The notes beneath the pieces were generated by a model that was not told where the DNA came from, did not search any database, and saw only the letters and a list, made by a program, of their open reading frames with translations. From Lindgomyces ingoldianus (taxonomy: Eukaryota > Ascomycota > Dothideomycetes > Pleosporales > Lindgomycetaceae): a DNA stretch of 64,000 bases. Shown here one piece after another: positions 1-11,351 of this stretch. The translations under genes were made by a program, and so were the position numbers. Where the stretch lies: positions 656,044 through 720,043 of the forward strand of contig NW_022985169.1 in NCBI RefSeq assembly GCF_010093535.1. The letters run 5' to 3'. The stretch's first letter is position 1. Each line of letters begins with the position of its first letter.

Positions 1-80
1 GCAAATTGCAGCATTTTGCAGCATGTTGCAGCAAATTGCAGCATTTTGCAGCATGTTGCAGCAAATTGCAGCATTTTGCA
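1..80 (+). repeat. 10-bp tandem repeats in LTR end
   Basis: Eight perfect decamers alternate GCAAATTGCA, GCATTTTGCA and GCATGTTGCA. Each is a near-palindrome around TTGCAGCAA. The right LTR copy (9,643-9,692) has only about four such units, so copy number differs between LTRs of the same family. Confidence 0.85.
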
Positions 81-145
81 AGCTAGTCGCGCATAGGGCA
101 AGTGCGCAAGAGACTTAGATCAGCAAAACAAAAAGCTAAGCAACA
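1..145 (+). repeat. Copia LTR, plus-strand copy (left-truncated by window)
   Basis: The left edge is inside an LTR that matches, in inverted orientation, the LTR at 9,581-9,692. Positions 1-80 are eight 10-bp units of the form GCANNTTGCA with a 30-bp super-period. The remainder, from AGCTAGTCGCGC to GCAACA at 140-145, aligns base for base with the other copy apart from a few C/T and G/A changes. The inverted terminal hexamers TGTTGC/GCAACA are seen in the complete right copy. Calling it an LTR is inferred from its place directly upstream of Copia coding remains. Confidence 0.6.
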
Positions 146-1908
146 CAAGTAGAGCAGAAAAAGGATTAATAAATAAACACAATTAATACAATTAATTAAT
201 TATCCCATACATCATATCTAAACCCATCATTCATCTCAGGAAGCCTAGAAACAGTGCTTCAATCTGACAACTATCTACTATAAAAGGGCTTATATTATAC
301 ACACATAATTAATATAAGAACTAAATGTAGTCTATAAAAGGCATCTGCAGAGCTATAGCATAAGCGTTTTAGACACTCTAGACTAGCTATACTTTAACAC
401 CTTATATAGTAAGCTAAAGGGGTGTAAATTAAAAGAATTACAACAGTTTAATATAACTTATATAGTAAAGCTAAGATATAATAATAAATTAGCTACACAC
501 TACAAATTAGTAATAGTAGACCTAGTAAAAGACTGTTAATTAATTTTTATACATATAAAGCATAAAGCATTATAAAAAAGTAGAGTTAAATGCTAATTAC
601 TAATAAGTATTCTAGCCTCTAGTAGGACCTCTACTTTAAAAATAATAGGCTTACTAAATTAATTATTAAAGCTCTTATAATTTTTTTTTTTAAAGAACTA
701 TTATAATATTACTATAAAAGTTATTAAAGCTAACAACAAAATTACAACAGTAAAACTAGAAGTAGAATGCTAGCTAGCATTGCATAGAATAACTATTAAG
801 CCTTTAGCACTAGACACATAAGCCTAGAACAGAGGAGCTAAACGCTTAAAAGGTGTAAATAAAAAGAAGTTATAGGCTATATAACTAAATGCTAACCTAC
901 TATAAAACATATAGCTATACATTACTAGAGCCAGCGTATACCTATATAATTAGACGCTAAACTATGCTAATAACTAGAAGACACTACATAAGATCTTCTT
1001 TATATAAGCAGCTCTAAATAATAGAGTTATTATGTTAATTTAAAAGCTAAGCTTTATATATCTAAAAGCTTATAGCTATAAAGCATTTATAATAACTAAT
1101 AACACACATTAGAATAAATTTAAGCTATAAAGGCTAGACTTAAAGGCGTAGATTAGATATCTAGTTAGGTACTAATTATTAAACATCTACTATGTATAGA
1201 TACTACTGCTAGCAAAAGTAATCTATACATGTAATATTATTTTTAACAAATACTTAATTTTTAGCAGTAAGCCTAAAGACCTAATAAATAACTTTATATA
1301 TAACATAGTAAAGAAAATTACTATATATATTAAAATAATTAAGCTTCTAATACTTAGTTATTAGCTAGAGACAAAGTTGTTTTATAAAAATAACACTATA
1401 GATAATATATTAAATTTTAATAAAGTAAACCTACTAGGCTACTATTAAGAAAGAAAGATTAGAGATAACTATCTGTCCCCTTTAAATACTCTACTACTTA
1501 TAGCATTACTTATGCAGTTAATAGCTAGAGCTGCACTAAAGCTAAGCTAAATAAAGTCTTTAAAGACTATACTATAAGCTGTAGCCTTTATAGCTAGCAT
1601 AAGATCTAAAAGTGTAGAAAAGTATAGTAGTAAGACACTAAATAAAGCAGCATTAATAAAAATACTATTTAAAAGAAAGACACCTTATAAAAGCAAGCTG
1701 CTACTTTTACTATTAACTTAAAAGTAACTAAAAAAGCACTCTCTACATAAGATGTTTAAGGCAGTAGAAAGAACACACTTAGATAGTTATTAGACAATAA
1801 AATCCTAGACAGAGGTCTAGATAAAGCTAATTAAAGCAGCTAGACAGCAGATTTTAGATTGTATGTAGGTGTACACCTATAAGCTTAATAAGCACTATAG
1901 ATTATAAA
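146..1908 (+). mobile_element. RIP-decayed Copia fragment, plus strand, gag deleted
   Basis: This AT-rich stretch is the inverted counterpart of 9,580-5,900. The match runs from the LTR leader to about 275, then jumps: the segment equal to about 7,771-9,457 (gag) is absent here, and the match resumes through integrase into the first part of RT. Near 1,855-1,905 the translation holds the Copia RT start motif (LDCM-VYTYKLNKHY), with in-frame stops where Trp or Gln would be expected. Homology with the right copy stops at about 1,908, where a Gypsy RT on the other strand begins. No intact frame remains. Confidence 0.75.
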
Positions 1909-4900
1909 GTTTGTAGTAATTAACATAAATATATAAGTTACTATTTAGTTTCTGTATATAAAAAATAGGAAATGTAAAAGGGCTTTAACTTTACTTAATA
2001 AAGCTATATTTTAGATTGTTTATAACATATTTCTTTATTGCCTCTAGCTTCTTAAGGTTCTGTTTGTATAATAGACTGTAACTGTTAGAGAGAGGCTCTG
2101 TAAGAACAATCTTGTAGTTATATAGACAATGTACTAGTAGCTAGTAAGCTGCTGTGTAGCTAAATACATCTTAGTACTAATAGTATTTAGAGAGTAATTA
2201 GAAGTTTACTAATACTTTAGTTTTATGTTTAGCGTCTAACTATAAGGCTTACTTATCTTTAATTAACTACTTAATTTTATAAATAAAAGTTAAAAAGAAC
2301 TTATTCTCTTTTTACTTTATGTTAAAATAAAAAGCATTTACTAAAATTAGAGTAATAGTAGCTAAATAGACCTTCTTTAGACCTGTTCTAGACTTCTTAA
2401 TAAATAAGTAAAAGAATAATTTAAGTGTTTTTAGACTATAAACAATAGAAGATCTGTATAATTTTAGTAGCCTTAGCAAACCCTTAATGCAGTAGATTGT
2501 TAGGCTGTATAACTGCTAAAATTAGTCCTTTTTTTATAGTGTGTTGTGTTGTTTAATATCTAGCTCTACTTTTTTATTGTGTGTAGGCTAGGTTAATTGC
2601 ATAAGTAAGGGCAGCAAAGGTTTGTAGGTAGGTAGATATTTACTAGGCTATATAATCTAATTCCTCTTTATATCTAGATAAAGTTTAAAACAATGTAACT
2701 ATTTAATACTAATAATGCAATCCTAGAAGCTAAGGTTTATAATAATAAAAGGGTAGTTTTAGATGCTTCTTTTATTAATTTACATGTGCAGGTAGATATA
2801 CTAGTAGATAGAGACTTAGATCTAATCTTAAAAGCCCTTAACTATAACTTTAAATAGTAAGTGTTAGATAAGAATATAAAGGCATTAAAACAATAACTTA
2901 GTAGTTAGTAAGTTAATAAATAGAAAACTATAAGCACTAGTATTAACTAAAGAATTTAAACAGACTTTAATGCTTTTTAAATATAAAATAGTAGGGACTT
3001 AGAAGTGTTTTCCTTTAAATAAGTGTAATAAATTAATGTTTAATAAATTATACTTACTTAAGCCTAGAATAAAAAGTTTTTTTAAGTATTACTATTTCTT
3101 ATTTAAAAGGCATTTAAATTAAAATTATTTATGTTTATAAATTCTTTTTTAGAATCTTACTACTCTACCTTTATTTTTTATACTCTAAAGATAGAGTAGT
3201 TGCTAGTAAAATGTTTTAGTTTTTTATAATTATAATAGTTGCTAGAAGTTGTCTGTCTTTCTAGGGCAGGTGTCTAGCTAGATTGTCTATAGGTAACTAA
3301 AGTAGACTAGGGTACTAATAGAGGTGCAGGTTAGGGTGCACTAGAATAGTATACTGCCTTAGATGTATTACTAGAAACCTTTTAAGACTAATCTGTACTA
3401 GGTCTAATAGTAGACTATTAGGTAAGATTAATAGTTTACTTTAAAATAGCAAAAGTATTTCTTTTTTCTATGTTATAAGCTGTTAGGTAGGCTACTATAG
3501 TCTTAAAAGAGCCTTTTTAAGTGTGCTTAAAACCTACGTTTAGTACTTTTAAGCTAGGTAGTATTTTTTTTATAAGTAGAAAAACTATTTTACCTTTAAT
3601 ATAAACTTTTTAATAGTAGCACTAATAAAGTAAGCTTTAAAAGTAAAGAACACTTTTTTTTTACTTATTTTTAAAGTTTAAAACACTTGTTGCGCCTCTA
3701 TTTTTTTATTACTAGTAATAAAGTAAGTTTATAAAAGCTTAATTATTTCTTCTACATTTTTAAACTAAAAGTTATTTAATTTAGCTAGGTATCTAGGCTC
3801 TAGGTATTCCTTTGCAATACTAGCAGTGTGTCCCTATACTAACGCTATGTGTGCACACTTACTCTAATAGTAATCTAAATTAATGTTAAGTCTGTCTATA
3901 ATAAAGGCTTACTATTATTTAAACATAGGTTCTTTGCTATTTATAAGGTTTTTAATTTTAAGCATGTATTTAGTAAGGTAGCTTTAAGAAAGCTTAAAGG
4001 TGCTAAAAAGGTCTTTTACTATTAGTATAGTAAAAGTAATTTAAAGCATTATTAGAGGTAATTTAGTAGTTAGTAAAAGATAATTAGAACTAATAGTTTT
4101 TAATCTAGTTAGCTATTTAATTTATGCCTTTAATTAAGTAACTTAGTTTTTAAGGGCTATACTGCTAAAGTTTAACTCTAAATTTAGTAAGTTTTTAGCT
4201 TTAAGTCCTATAAAAAAGGGTTTAGCTATTAAAGTTAGTAGTAGTTTAGTTTTAAAAGTAGGCATCTTACCTTAGCTATAGCTAGAATAAGTTATAGTCT
4301 TTATAATAAAATCTAATAGTAGTTAAGAGTTAGGTATTAGTAGTTGTCTTTAATTTTAATAAGTTATTAGTAGTTTTTAAGTTTCTACCTTAGCGCACTT
4401 TTTATAACTTTTTTAAAGGTAATTTTAATTATAAAGAATAAGAAGTTTTAAACCTAAAGGCTTTAGTTAATAAAAAGTTTTTAAAATTCTATCTATACTA
4501 ACTAAATAATTTAATATAATAGTGTGTAAAAAATTATAACCTAAACTAAATTAAATACTTTTTAGAGTTAGACATAGTTAAATAAATAATTAATATAATA
4601 TTATTAATAAGGCTGTTACTAGCAAAAGTAAGTTTTTTAATATAATGTAACAGCACAGGCAAGACAATAGGTCTAAATGCAGTATAAATCTACTTAGAGG
4701 CATATAGGAGTGCGTGGGGACTTAGAGACCTAGGAATACTAATAACACTTATAGGCCTTGTACGTAGGATATTAGAAAACTACTAAGCTAGCTACAGGGG
4801 CAAGGTGCAACTAAACACACAAGGGAATAGGGGTAACTGCAGGGGGCTAGGTCAAGTCATAGTCAGGGCTGATACGGGGACCCTTTGGATAGGATCTGAG

Positions 4901-4935
4901 CGACCTAATATAGAACAATTTGTAGAATTGTTACA
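1909..4935 (-). mobile_element. RIP-decayed Gypsy retrotransposon, 3' part missing
   Basis: On the minus strand, 2,080-1,909 translates to the N-terminal part of a Ty3/Gypsy RT (KYVINNL, then a SPFTFPIFFIQK-like stretch ending at VNYYKL). Decayed gag and protease would lie at about 4,600-2,300, with a 5' LTR at the right end (4,646-4,935). Everything downstream of the first RT block, including integrase and 3' LTR, is missing at the 1,908 junction. The element sits inside the minus-strand Copia RNase H: Copia coding resumes immediately right of 4,935. Confidence 0.7.
4646..4935 (-). repeat. 5' LTR of the nested Gypsy element
   Basis: About 290 bp, bounded on the plus strand by TGTAACAGC and GAATTGTTACA, giving TG...CA ends with a 7-bp terminal inverted repeat. 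Base composition is visibly richer in G+C than the flanks. It directly abuts Copia RNase H sequence at 4,936. The other LTR is missing, so a target duplication (expected CTTGC) cannot be checked. Confidence 0.65.
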
Positions 4936-6160
4936 CTTGCTATGCAATCTATCTGCTAAATAGTTAAATAATGTAGCCCTAAAAGCTCTTTTTATCTAGT
5001 GTATTATCTGTAAATAACGCATTACTTGCTACTATAAAGTAGTCTTCTCCTCCTAATTAGAGTGCGTACGTCCGTGTCGCATGTAGGTACAGGATGACTC
5101 GATCGGCTGCGTCCTGATGGTTAGATGCGGGATTTGTGAGAAACTGTGTAAGGCGTGATGTAGTAAAGGCAATGTCTAGTCTTATAGTAACTGCTGTAAA
5201 GAGCAGAGATCTAATTTTCTACTAATATTAATTTACTTTTAATAGAGTTGCAAAACTAGATTGCAGCATAAGTTTAATTCTACCTATAGGTGTAGCATGC
5301 TATAGGTCCTTTTTATTAGCTAGCCTAGCTATCTTATTAATATATAAGGCCTATAACAGCTAAATTATTTACTGCTGTTAATCTCTAATAATTTTAACTT
5401 TTAAGAACTATTATAAGTTCTTGCCTTTTATTAGAGTATACTTCTCTTGTAACTAGTCTACTACATGCTGTGCATCTGCTTTAGAGCTTTTTTTGTACAC
5501 AATAATAAGGTTGTTTATGTAAAAGAAGATAAATATTCTAGCTTTAGTTATGCAGTAGAGTTTATGTAGAATAGCTAAAAACCTAAGGCCTTTAAAAGTT
5601 GTTATAAAATAGTGTTGCTAGAGTAAAAAAAAAATTTATAGGCTATATAGTGCTTTTTAAAGCTTTAGTATTATACTTAGTTTCTAATAGCCTCTTAGCA
5701 TCTGCATGTAGATATTGCAGTTAATTACTGCATGTATAAACATGTTAGTTACATTATATTATTTAAGCTCTAAGTTAAAGCGTGTAGATATTACTATTAG
5801 CATTTAAAATAAGCGTCTTACTAGAGTAGCAGCGTAGGTATCTTATGTAGTAATGTTTCTTTATTAATTACTATAGACTACTAGTTGCGCCTTGCATTTT
5901 TATAATCTATAGTGCTTGTTAAGCTTATAGGTGTACACCTACATACAATCTAGAATCTGCTGTCTAGCTGCCTTAATTAGCTTTATCTAGACCTTTATTT
6001 AGAATTTTATTATTTAATAACTATCTAAGTGTGTTCTTTCTACTGCCTTAAATATTTTATGTAAAGAGTGCTTTTTTAGTTACTTTTAAGTTAATAATAA
6101 AAGTAGTAGCTAGCTTTTATAAAGTGTTTTTCTTTTAAATAGTATTTTTATTAATGCTAC

Positions 6161-6387
6161 TGTTAGTTAACCTGGGTTCGATTAAACGAACGTACGCCTA
6201 AGGGGCGTACTAAGAGGTGAGCAGGCAAAGATCTTCTTGTTATTAACTACTGCCCTCTCTCTTCGTACGAAGAAAGAGGGCTCTTAAGTACACATAGCCC
6301 CTAACGCACAGGCCAGATAGCCAACGTTTCAGGCAACCTAATTCAGCCGTACGCGTGTACAGACACAGCTGTACTTACGTACAGACA
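6161..6387. mobile_element. Solo LTR (227 bp) with 5-bp target duplication
   Basis: This G+C-richer insert interrupts the Copia integrase. The other Copia copy lacks it at the corresponding site near 1,640, which fixes the boundaries. It starts TGTTAGTTAACC and ends TACGTACAGACA, with direct repeats GCTAC on both sides (6,156-6,160 and 6,388-6,392). It carries a 28-bp near-perfect hairpin at 6,253-6,280. No coding capacity. The parent element is unknown. Confidence 0.85.
6253..6280. repeat. Hairpin inside solo LTR
   Basis: CCCTCTCT-CTTCGTACGAAG-AAAGAGGG: a perfect 12-bp palindrome extended by 8-bp arms with one mismatch. It could be a terminator or transcript fold of the LTR, or a protein-binding site. 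A similar hairpin occurs in the unrelated-looking solo LTR at 62,804-63,026. Confidence 0.8.
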
Positions 6388-9300
6388 GCTACTTTATTTA
6401 GTGTCTTACTACTATGCTTTTTTACACTTTTAAATTTTATGCTAGCTATAAAGGCTGTAGCTTATAGTATAGTCTTTAATAACTTTATTTAGCTTAGCTT
6501 TAGTGCTGCTCTAGCTATTAACTACATAAGTAATGCTATAGGTAGCAGAGTATTTAAAGAAGATAAATAGTTATCTTTAATCTTTTTTCTTAATAATAGC
6601 TTAGTAGGTCTACTTTATTAAAATTTAATATATTATCTATAGTGTTGTTTTTATAAAATAACTTTATTTTTAGCTAATAACTAAGTATTAAAAGCTTAAT
6701 TATTTTAATATATATAATAATTTTCTTTACTATGTTATATATAAAGTTATTTATTAAGTCTTTAAGCTTACTACTAAAGATTAAGTGTTTATTAAAAATA
6801 ATGTTATGTGTATAAATTACTTTTACTAGTAGTAGTATCTATACACAGTAGATGTTTAATAATTAGTACTTAACTAAATATTTAATCTACACTTTTAAGT
6901 CTAGCCTTTATAGCTTAGATTTATTTTAATATGTGTTATTAGTTATTATAAATGCTTTATAGCTATAAGCTTTTAGATATGTAAAGCTTAGCTTTTAAAT
7001 TAATATAATAACTTTATTATTTAAAGCTACTTATGTAAAGAAGATTTTATATAGTGTTTTTTAGTTATTAGCATAGTTTAGTGTCTAATTATATAGGTAT
7101 ACGCTAGCTTTAGTAATGTATAGCTATATATTTTATAGTAAGTTAGCATCTAGTTGCATAGCTTATAACTTCTTTTTATTTATACTTTTTAAGCGTTTAG
7201 CTTCTTTGTTTTAGGCTTATATATCTAGTGCTAAAGGCTTAATAGTTATTTTATATAATGCTAGCTAGTGTTTTACTTTTAGTTTTACTATTATAATTTT
7301 ATTATTAGCTTTAATAACTTTTATACTAATATTATAATAGTTTTTTAGAAAAAGAATAAAAATTATAAAAGCTTTAATAATTAATTTAGTAAGCTTATTA
7401 TTTTTAAAGTAAAGGTCTTACTAAAGGCTAAAATACTTATTAGTAATTAGTATTTAACTCTACTTTTTTATAGTGCTTTATACTTTATATGTATAAAAAT
7501 TAATTAACAGTCTTTTACTAAGTCTACTATTACTAATTTATAGTGTGTAGCTAATTTATTATTATATCTTAGCTTTACTATATAAGTTATATTAAACTAT
7601 TATAATTTTTTTTAATTTACACCCCCTTAGCTTACTATATAAGGTGTTAAAGTATAGCTAGTTTAGAGTGTCTAAGACGCTTATGCTATAGCTTTACTAA
7701 TGCTTTTTATAGACTATATTTAGATTTTATGTTAATTATGTGTGTATAATATAAGCTCTTTTATAGTAGATAGTACTTTAATACTTATTAGCTATAAATT
7801 TTTATAAGATCTTTAATTATTATTTTATTTAAAGCCTTTAAAGTAGTTAGCTTTACTTATGTGTTCTACTAAATTTCTTTTTATTATAGTAGGCAGAACA
7901 AAACTAGGTTGCACAGCAGGTCTAGGCATAGTGCAGCATTATATAGTACAAGACTATATACTTAACTATATGTTTTATGCTTACTTTTTAAGCTTAGTGT
8001 AATTAATTTATAGCTTTAAATTTATATATAAAAGTTTTTAGACTAAATAAAGTCTTTTAGTATTAGTAAATAATAGTTATAAATTTAATTAAAATTATTT
8101 ATAATATAGCATATTAAGCTTAAGTTAAAAATAAATAATTTTCTTAGTAAATATCTATTTTAGTTTAAATTAACTATAGCTAGTAATGTAGCTATCTTAA
8201 CTTTTAATACTTTTTAGCTTTTAAGTTAGTTTTTTTATATCTTTAGTGTAAGTATATATAAACTTTTTAAAATTAGTATTTTTAAATTATGTTTACACTG
8301 CTTTTTAAGTAGGCTTTAAAATTTTAAGTTATACTTATACTTTAATGCTATAAGCTTTTTAACTTTTTTATTTAGCATCTACTAGTTTAGTGCTCTATTT
8401 AGATAGACATAAAAGTAGTCCTTTAGTGCATAGATGTGTCTATATATAAGACATTTAGTGCCTTTTATTTTAGTAAGTTTTTAGCTTAAAAATAACTTTC
8501 TATTATCTTTTTAATAATATTAATATTAAGGTTTACTTTATTTTCTTAATATTATAACTTCTACACTATAAGTGTTTTTATTTATGCCTTAGGTAGTCTT
8601 TTTACTTTTAGTAAAGTATAATAAGTTATTTATTATAAAAGCAGCTTTATACTTTTTTATATATATTAGATAACTTAACATTATATGTTTTTAAAAGCGC
8701 TTTATTATTTTTTTTAATTTATGTTTAGTGTAAACTATCTGCTTTTCTAAAAAGTTATAGACTAATAAAGGGCAACTTTATTTATAGTAGTTAGAAAGTT
8801 TTTTATAACAGCATTAAACTATGTTATTTTTAGAACATTTTATGTCTCTGCTTCTATAGCAGCGTAATTATACTCTGCTAGCTATAGGTTCTATATGCTT
8901 ACGTTTCTTAGCAGCTTTAAAAATGTATTATATTAGTTATGCACATGTTTTTATTTAAATTAGTTATTAACACTTACTATAGCTTTAAAGTTTGTAATCT
9001 ACTGTCTAAGTAGTTAATCTAGGGAACAGCATGTACACTGTAAATGTAGGCTAACTATTAACTAGATAAAGATAATAATCTGTTAAAAGCTTAATTACTT
9101 TTTTTTATAATTATGTTTATTACTCTTGTACTTATTAGCTTTAATTTTATAGTATTTAATAGCTTTTTTAAAGGCTCTAACACTGCTTATTAATAGCTTA
9201 TTTATGTGCGTAGGCGTTTTAACATTAAAGGCTAGTAAAAACTTAGCTATTAGCAGCATCTCTAGAGCTCTTAGTTTAGAGATTATTTAGATGGTCAACT

Positions 9301-9580
9301 TAGGATCCACTTGCGGCCAGATGCTGTGCGCTACACATCTCAATTGCAGCTGCATCATCCAGGCTCTGTAGTCGGTGTGGTCTTAAAGGACGACTGTCGC
9401 GTCTTAAGGAGGCTGGGTGGCCATTTTGTATTAATAGAGGCACTAAGACTCTTAATTGTTAGATTAAAGCACTATTTCTAGGCTTTCTAAGATAAATAAT
9501 AGGTTTAGATATAATATATAAGATAATTAATTAATTATATTATTAGTGTTTATTTATTAATCCTTTTTCTGCTCTACTTG

Positions 9581-9692
9581 TGTTGCTTAGCTTTTTGTTT
9601 TGCTGATCTAAGTCCCTCGCGCACTAGCCCTATGCGCGACCAGCTTGCAACATGCTGCAATTTGCTGCAAAATGCTGCAACATGCAGCAACA
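9581..9692 (-). repeat. 5' LTR of minus-strand Copia
   Basis: 112 bp with inverted termini: on the minus strand it begins TGTTGCTGCATG and ends CTAAGCAACA. The first 50 bp are about four 10-bp GCANNTTGCA units. It is short for an LTR, so the inner boundary (9,581) is less certain than the outer one. Confidence 0.5.
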
Positions 9693-9734
9693 TACTGTTC
9701 GAGCTTATTGCTCGTACTATGTAGCAGCTTTCGT

Positions 9735-10180
9735 CAAACGTTCCTCCTGTCTTGACAGTAGGTGCGCATATCTGACAAGCTTTGTGCCTGCTGTCGCGCA
9801 CAAATTTATACAGGGCTGCTACCCTAGTTAGTACTTCTGATCAAACCAACTACTAATTTCGGCTAGTGCAAAACTACCCCGCGCCTACGTAATCATTTTA
9901 GTGTAATTTGTTTATGATGACTGTTAGGCCTGTGGCTGTGCGGAGTCTTAGCTGACCTGAGCCCCGCAGCCTTGCAATCCCCACTCAACCTTGGCCATGC
10001 CTCCAGTCAACCATCTCATCTCTTTGAAAACACCTACAGAATTCCCCACCTTACAAGGTCTGTGCCGGTACGGGTCGGCCATCCTCCTTGCTCACAGTGG
10101 CGAGCTGAAGTATTTATGCGTTAATCCCCTGCTTGTACAGAGGTAAGTACCGCTAATTATGTTGCCACTAAACCTGTTTC
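9735..10180 (+). repeat. Dispersed repeat family R1, copy A
   Basis: Runs from GCCTGCTGTCGCGC through the stretch around TGTAATTTGTTTATGATGAC to CTAATTATGTTGCCAC. Nearly all of it recurs inverted at about 20,745-21,170 (copy B), and its inner end recurs at about 14,748-14,880 (copy C). No coding content seen. It is probably a terminal part of a DNA transposon, since the CTGTCGCG end also bounds the foldback at 21,099-21,722. The Copia LTR ends just outside it. Confidence 0.7.
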
Positions 10181-10468
10181 GTGTAAGAACAATGTAGGAG
10201 GGGTTGAAGGGGTTTTTTTTAGTGTGAGGGTCATTCCTTACAAGCATAAATACCCTTATCGCCCTTTGTTAAGTTACAGCTTCCCCAGTGCATGGCGGGA
10301 ACCAGTTGAATCGTCTTGGCATATGCGAGGCCTGGCCAATCGTGGGAAGCCTTTCGCGCGCATGCGCCACACGATCAGCCTCGTGTCAGCCTAATTGAGG
10401 AGATGGCCCAGCCCCTTCTCTTGAAAAGACAACGCAACAACATTAGCTCCTGCTAACCGCTGCACACT

Positions 10469-11351
10469 ATGACGGAGGCGCTTGTGGCCATCGGGCTCGT
10501 CAGCAATATTGCCTAGATTATTGACTTCAGCAGCAAGTTGCTTTCTAATTCTAGGGAGCTCTACTGGTCCAGCGTAGGCGTCCTTGAGGCGAATGTCGAC
10601 ATTGAGGCTGCAGCAACTCGCCTTGTGCTACTCAGCAACAAGATCAGAGATTCCACAACTACCACTAGCGATGATGCGCTCAAGCGACTTTGCGAATCGT
10701 GCAGCTCAACTGCCGACGAACTTCTTGCCGCGCTAAATACAGTAAAGGCTGAGGGCAAGAAAGACAAATGGGAAAGCATTAGGAAGGCTCTGCGGAGCGT
10801 GTGGGCCAAGGAACAAATCGCTGCGCTAGAAGAACGATTAGCAAGTTCAGGCACGAGCTTAATCTGCATATAATTGTGGATCTTAGGTATGCGAGAAAGC
10901 TGTTAGACAACGACTGCACTAATACGTACATTTTAAAGGGAGGAAGTTTCAAAACTCACGCTGGCTCATCTGAAACGTTACAATCATCTTAATATGGCGA
11001 CTCGAGGGATACTTGATGCTATTCTAAAGCACCAAGATGTGTTTGAAGCAGTATATGAGACACAGGCTGCTACGATAAGAGCATCGCATAACGAAGTCGT
11101 ATCAAGACTGGAAACCGAACACACGACTGCTCGCCTCGATGTGATTAGAGAAACGGCATTGATCATTAAAGACGAGCATGTGAGGACTCGCAATGTACTC
11201 CAGGAAATACAAGTGAGTTCTCTCCTCTGCCTTTGTCAGTACAGGAAAGCTCCATAACTTTAAGCAAAGACTAATGGATCTTTTACAGCTTATCCTGCAG
11301 CATATACTAGTACCTTTGACCATATTGTTGGCTCTGGTGTCACGACTCTAG
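10469..11351 (+). pseudogene. Broken STAND/NLR-type N-terminal domain gene
   Basis: The start at 10,469 opens MTEALVAIGLVSNIA and then meets a TAG (10,514-10,516) where related fungal STAND N-terminal (Helo-like) domains have Gln: a C-to-T change. The frame continues IIDFSSKLLSNS to about 10,845, shifts frame into FRHELNLHIIVDL, and shifts again into a stretch with DAILKHQDVFEAVYETQAA (10,994-11,212). A well-formed intron (11,213-11,288, GTGAGT...TTTACAG) follows, after which the frame stops at about 11,351. In this family the domain precedes a NACHT/NB-ARC module, and none follows. It is a decayed N-terminal fragment. The family call rests on recalled consensus. Confidence 0.7.

Larger units (their letters stand above)
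4936..9692 (-). mobile_element. RIP-decayed Copia retrotransposon, minus strand
   Basis: Reading the minus strand: a short LTR (9,692-9,581); a gag start at 9,424 whose first 40 or so residues are little mutated (MATQPP start, then YRAWMMQLQLRCVAHSIW); integrase-region remains; RT with LDCM-VYTYKLNKHYRL-KCKA near 5,960-5,880 and FYVNNLIIVYKK near 5,520-5,485; and RNase H (TAVTIRLDIAFTTSRLTQFL, LHATRTYAL) at about 5,215-4,936. The RT catalytic YVDD reads YVNN. Trp and Gln codons are replaced by stops throughout. It is interrupted by a solo LTR at 6,161-6,387, and its 3' end is displaced by the Gypsy insertion at 4,935. Confidence 0.8.

Noticed and set aside
1..80. CRISPR-like or telomeric repeat array
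   Set aside because: The units are contiguous 10-mers without spacers and do not resemble TTAGGG; a near copy lies at an internal LTR end.
6170..6190. tRNA B-box-like GGTTCGATT in the solo LTR (possible SINE)
   Set aside because: No A box at proper spacing, no cloverleaf, and TG...CA ends with a 5-bp duplication fit an LTR better.
9574..9801. 75-codon minus-strand reading frame
   Set aside because: It spans the Copia LTR and repeat R1 boundary; no protein family and explained by repeat composition.
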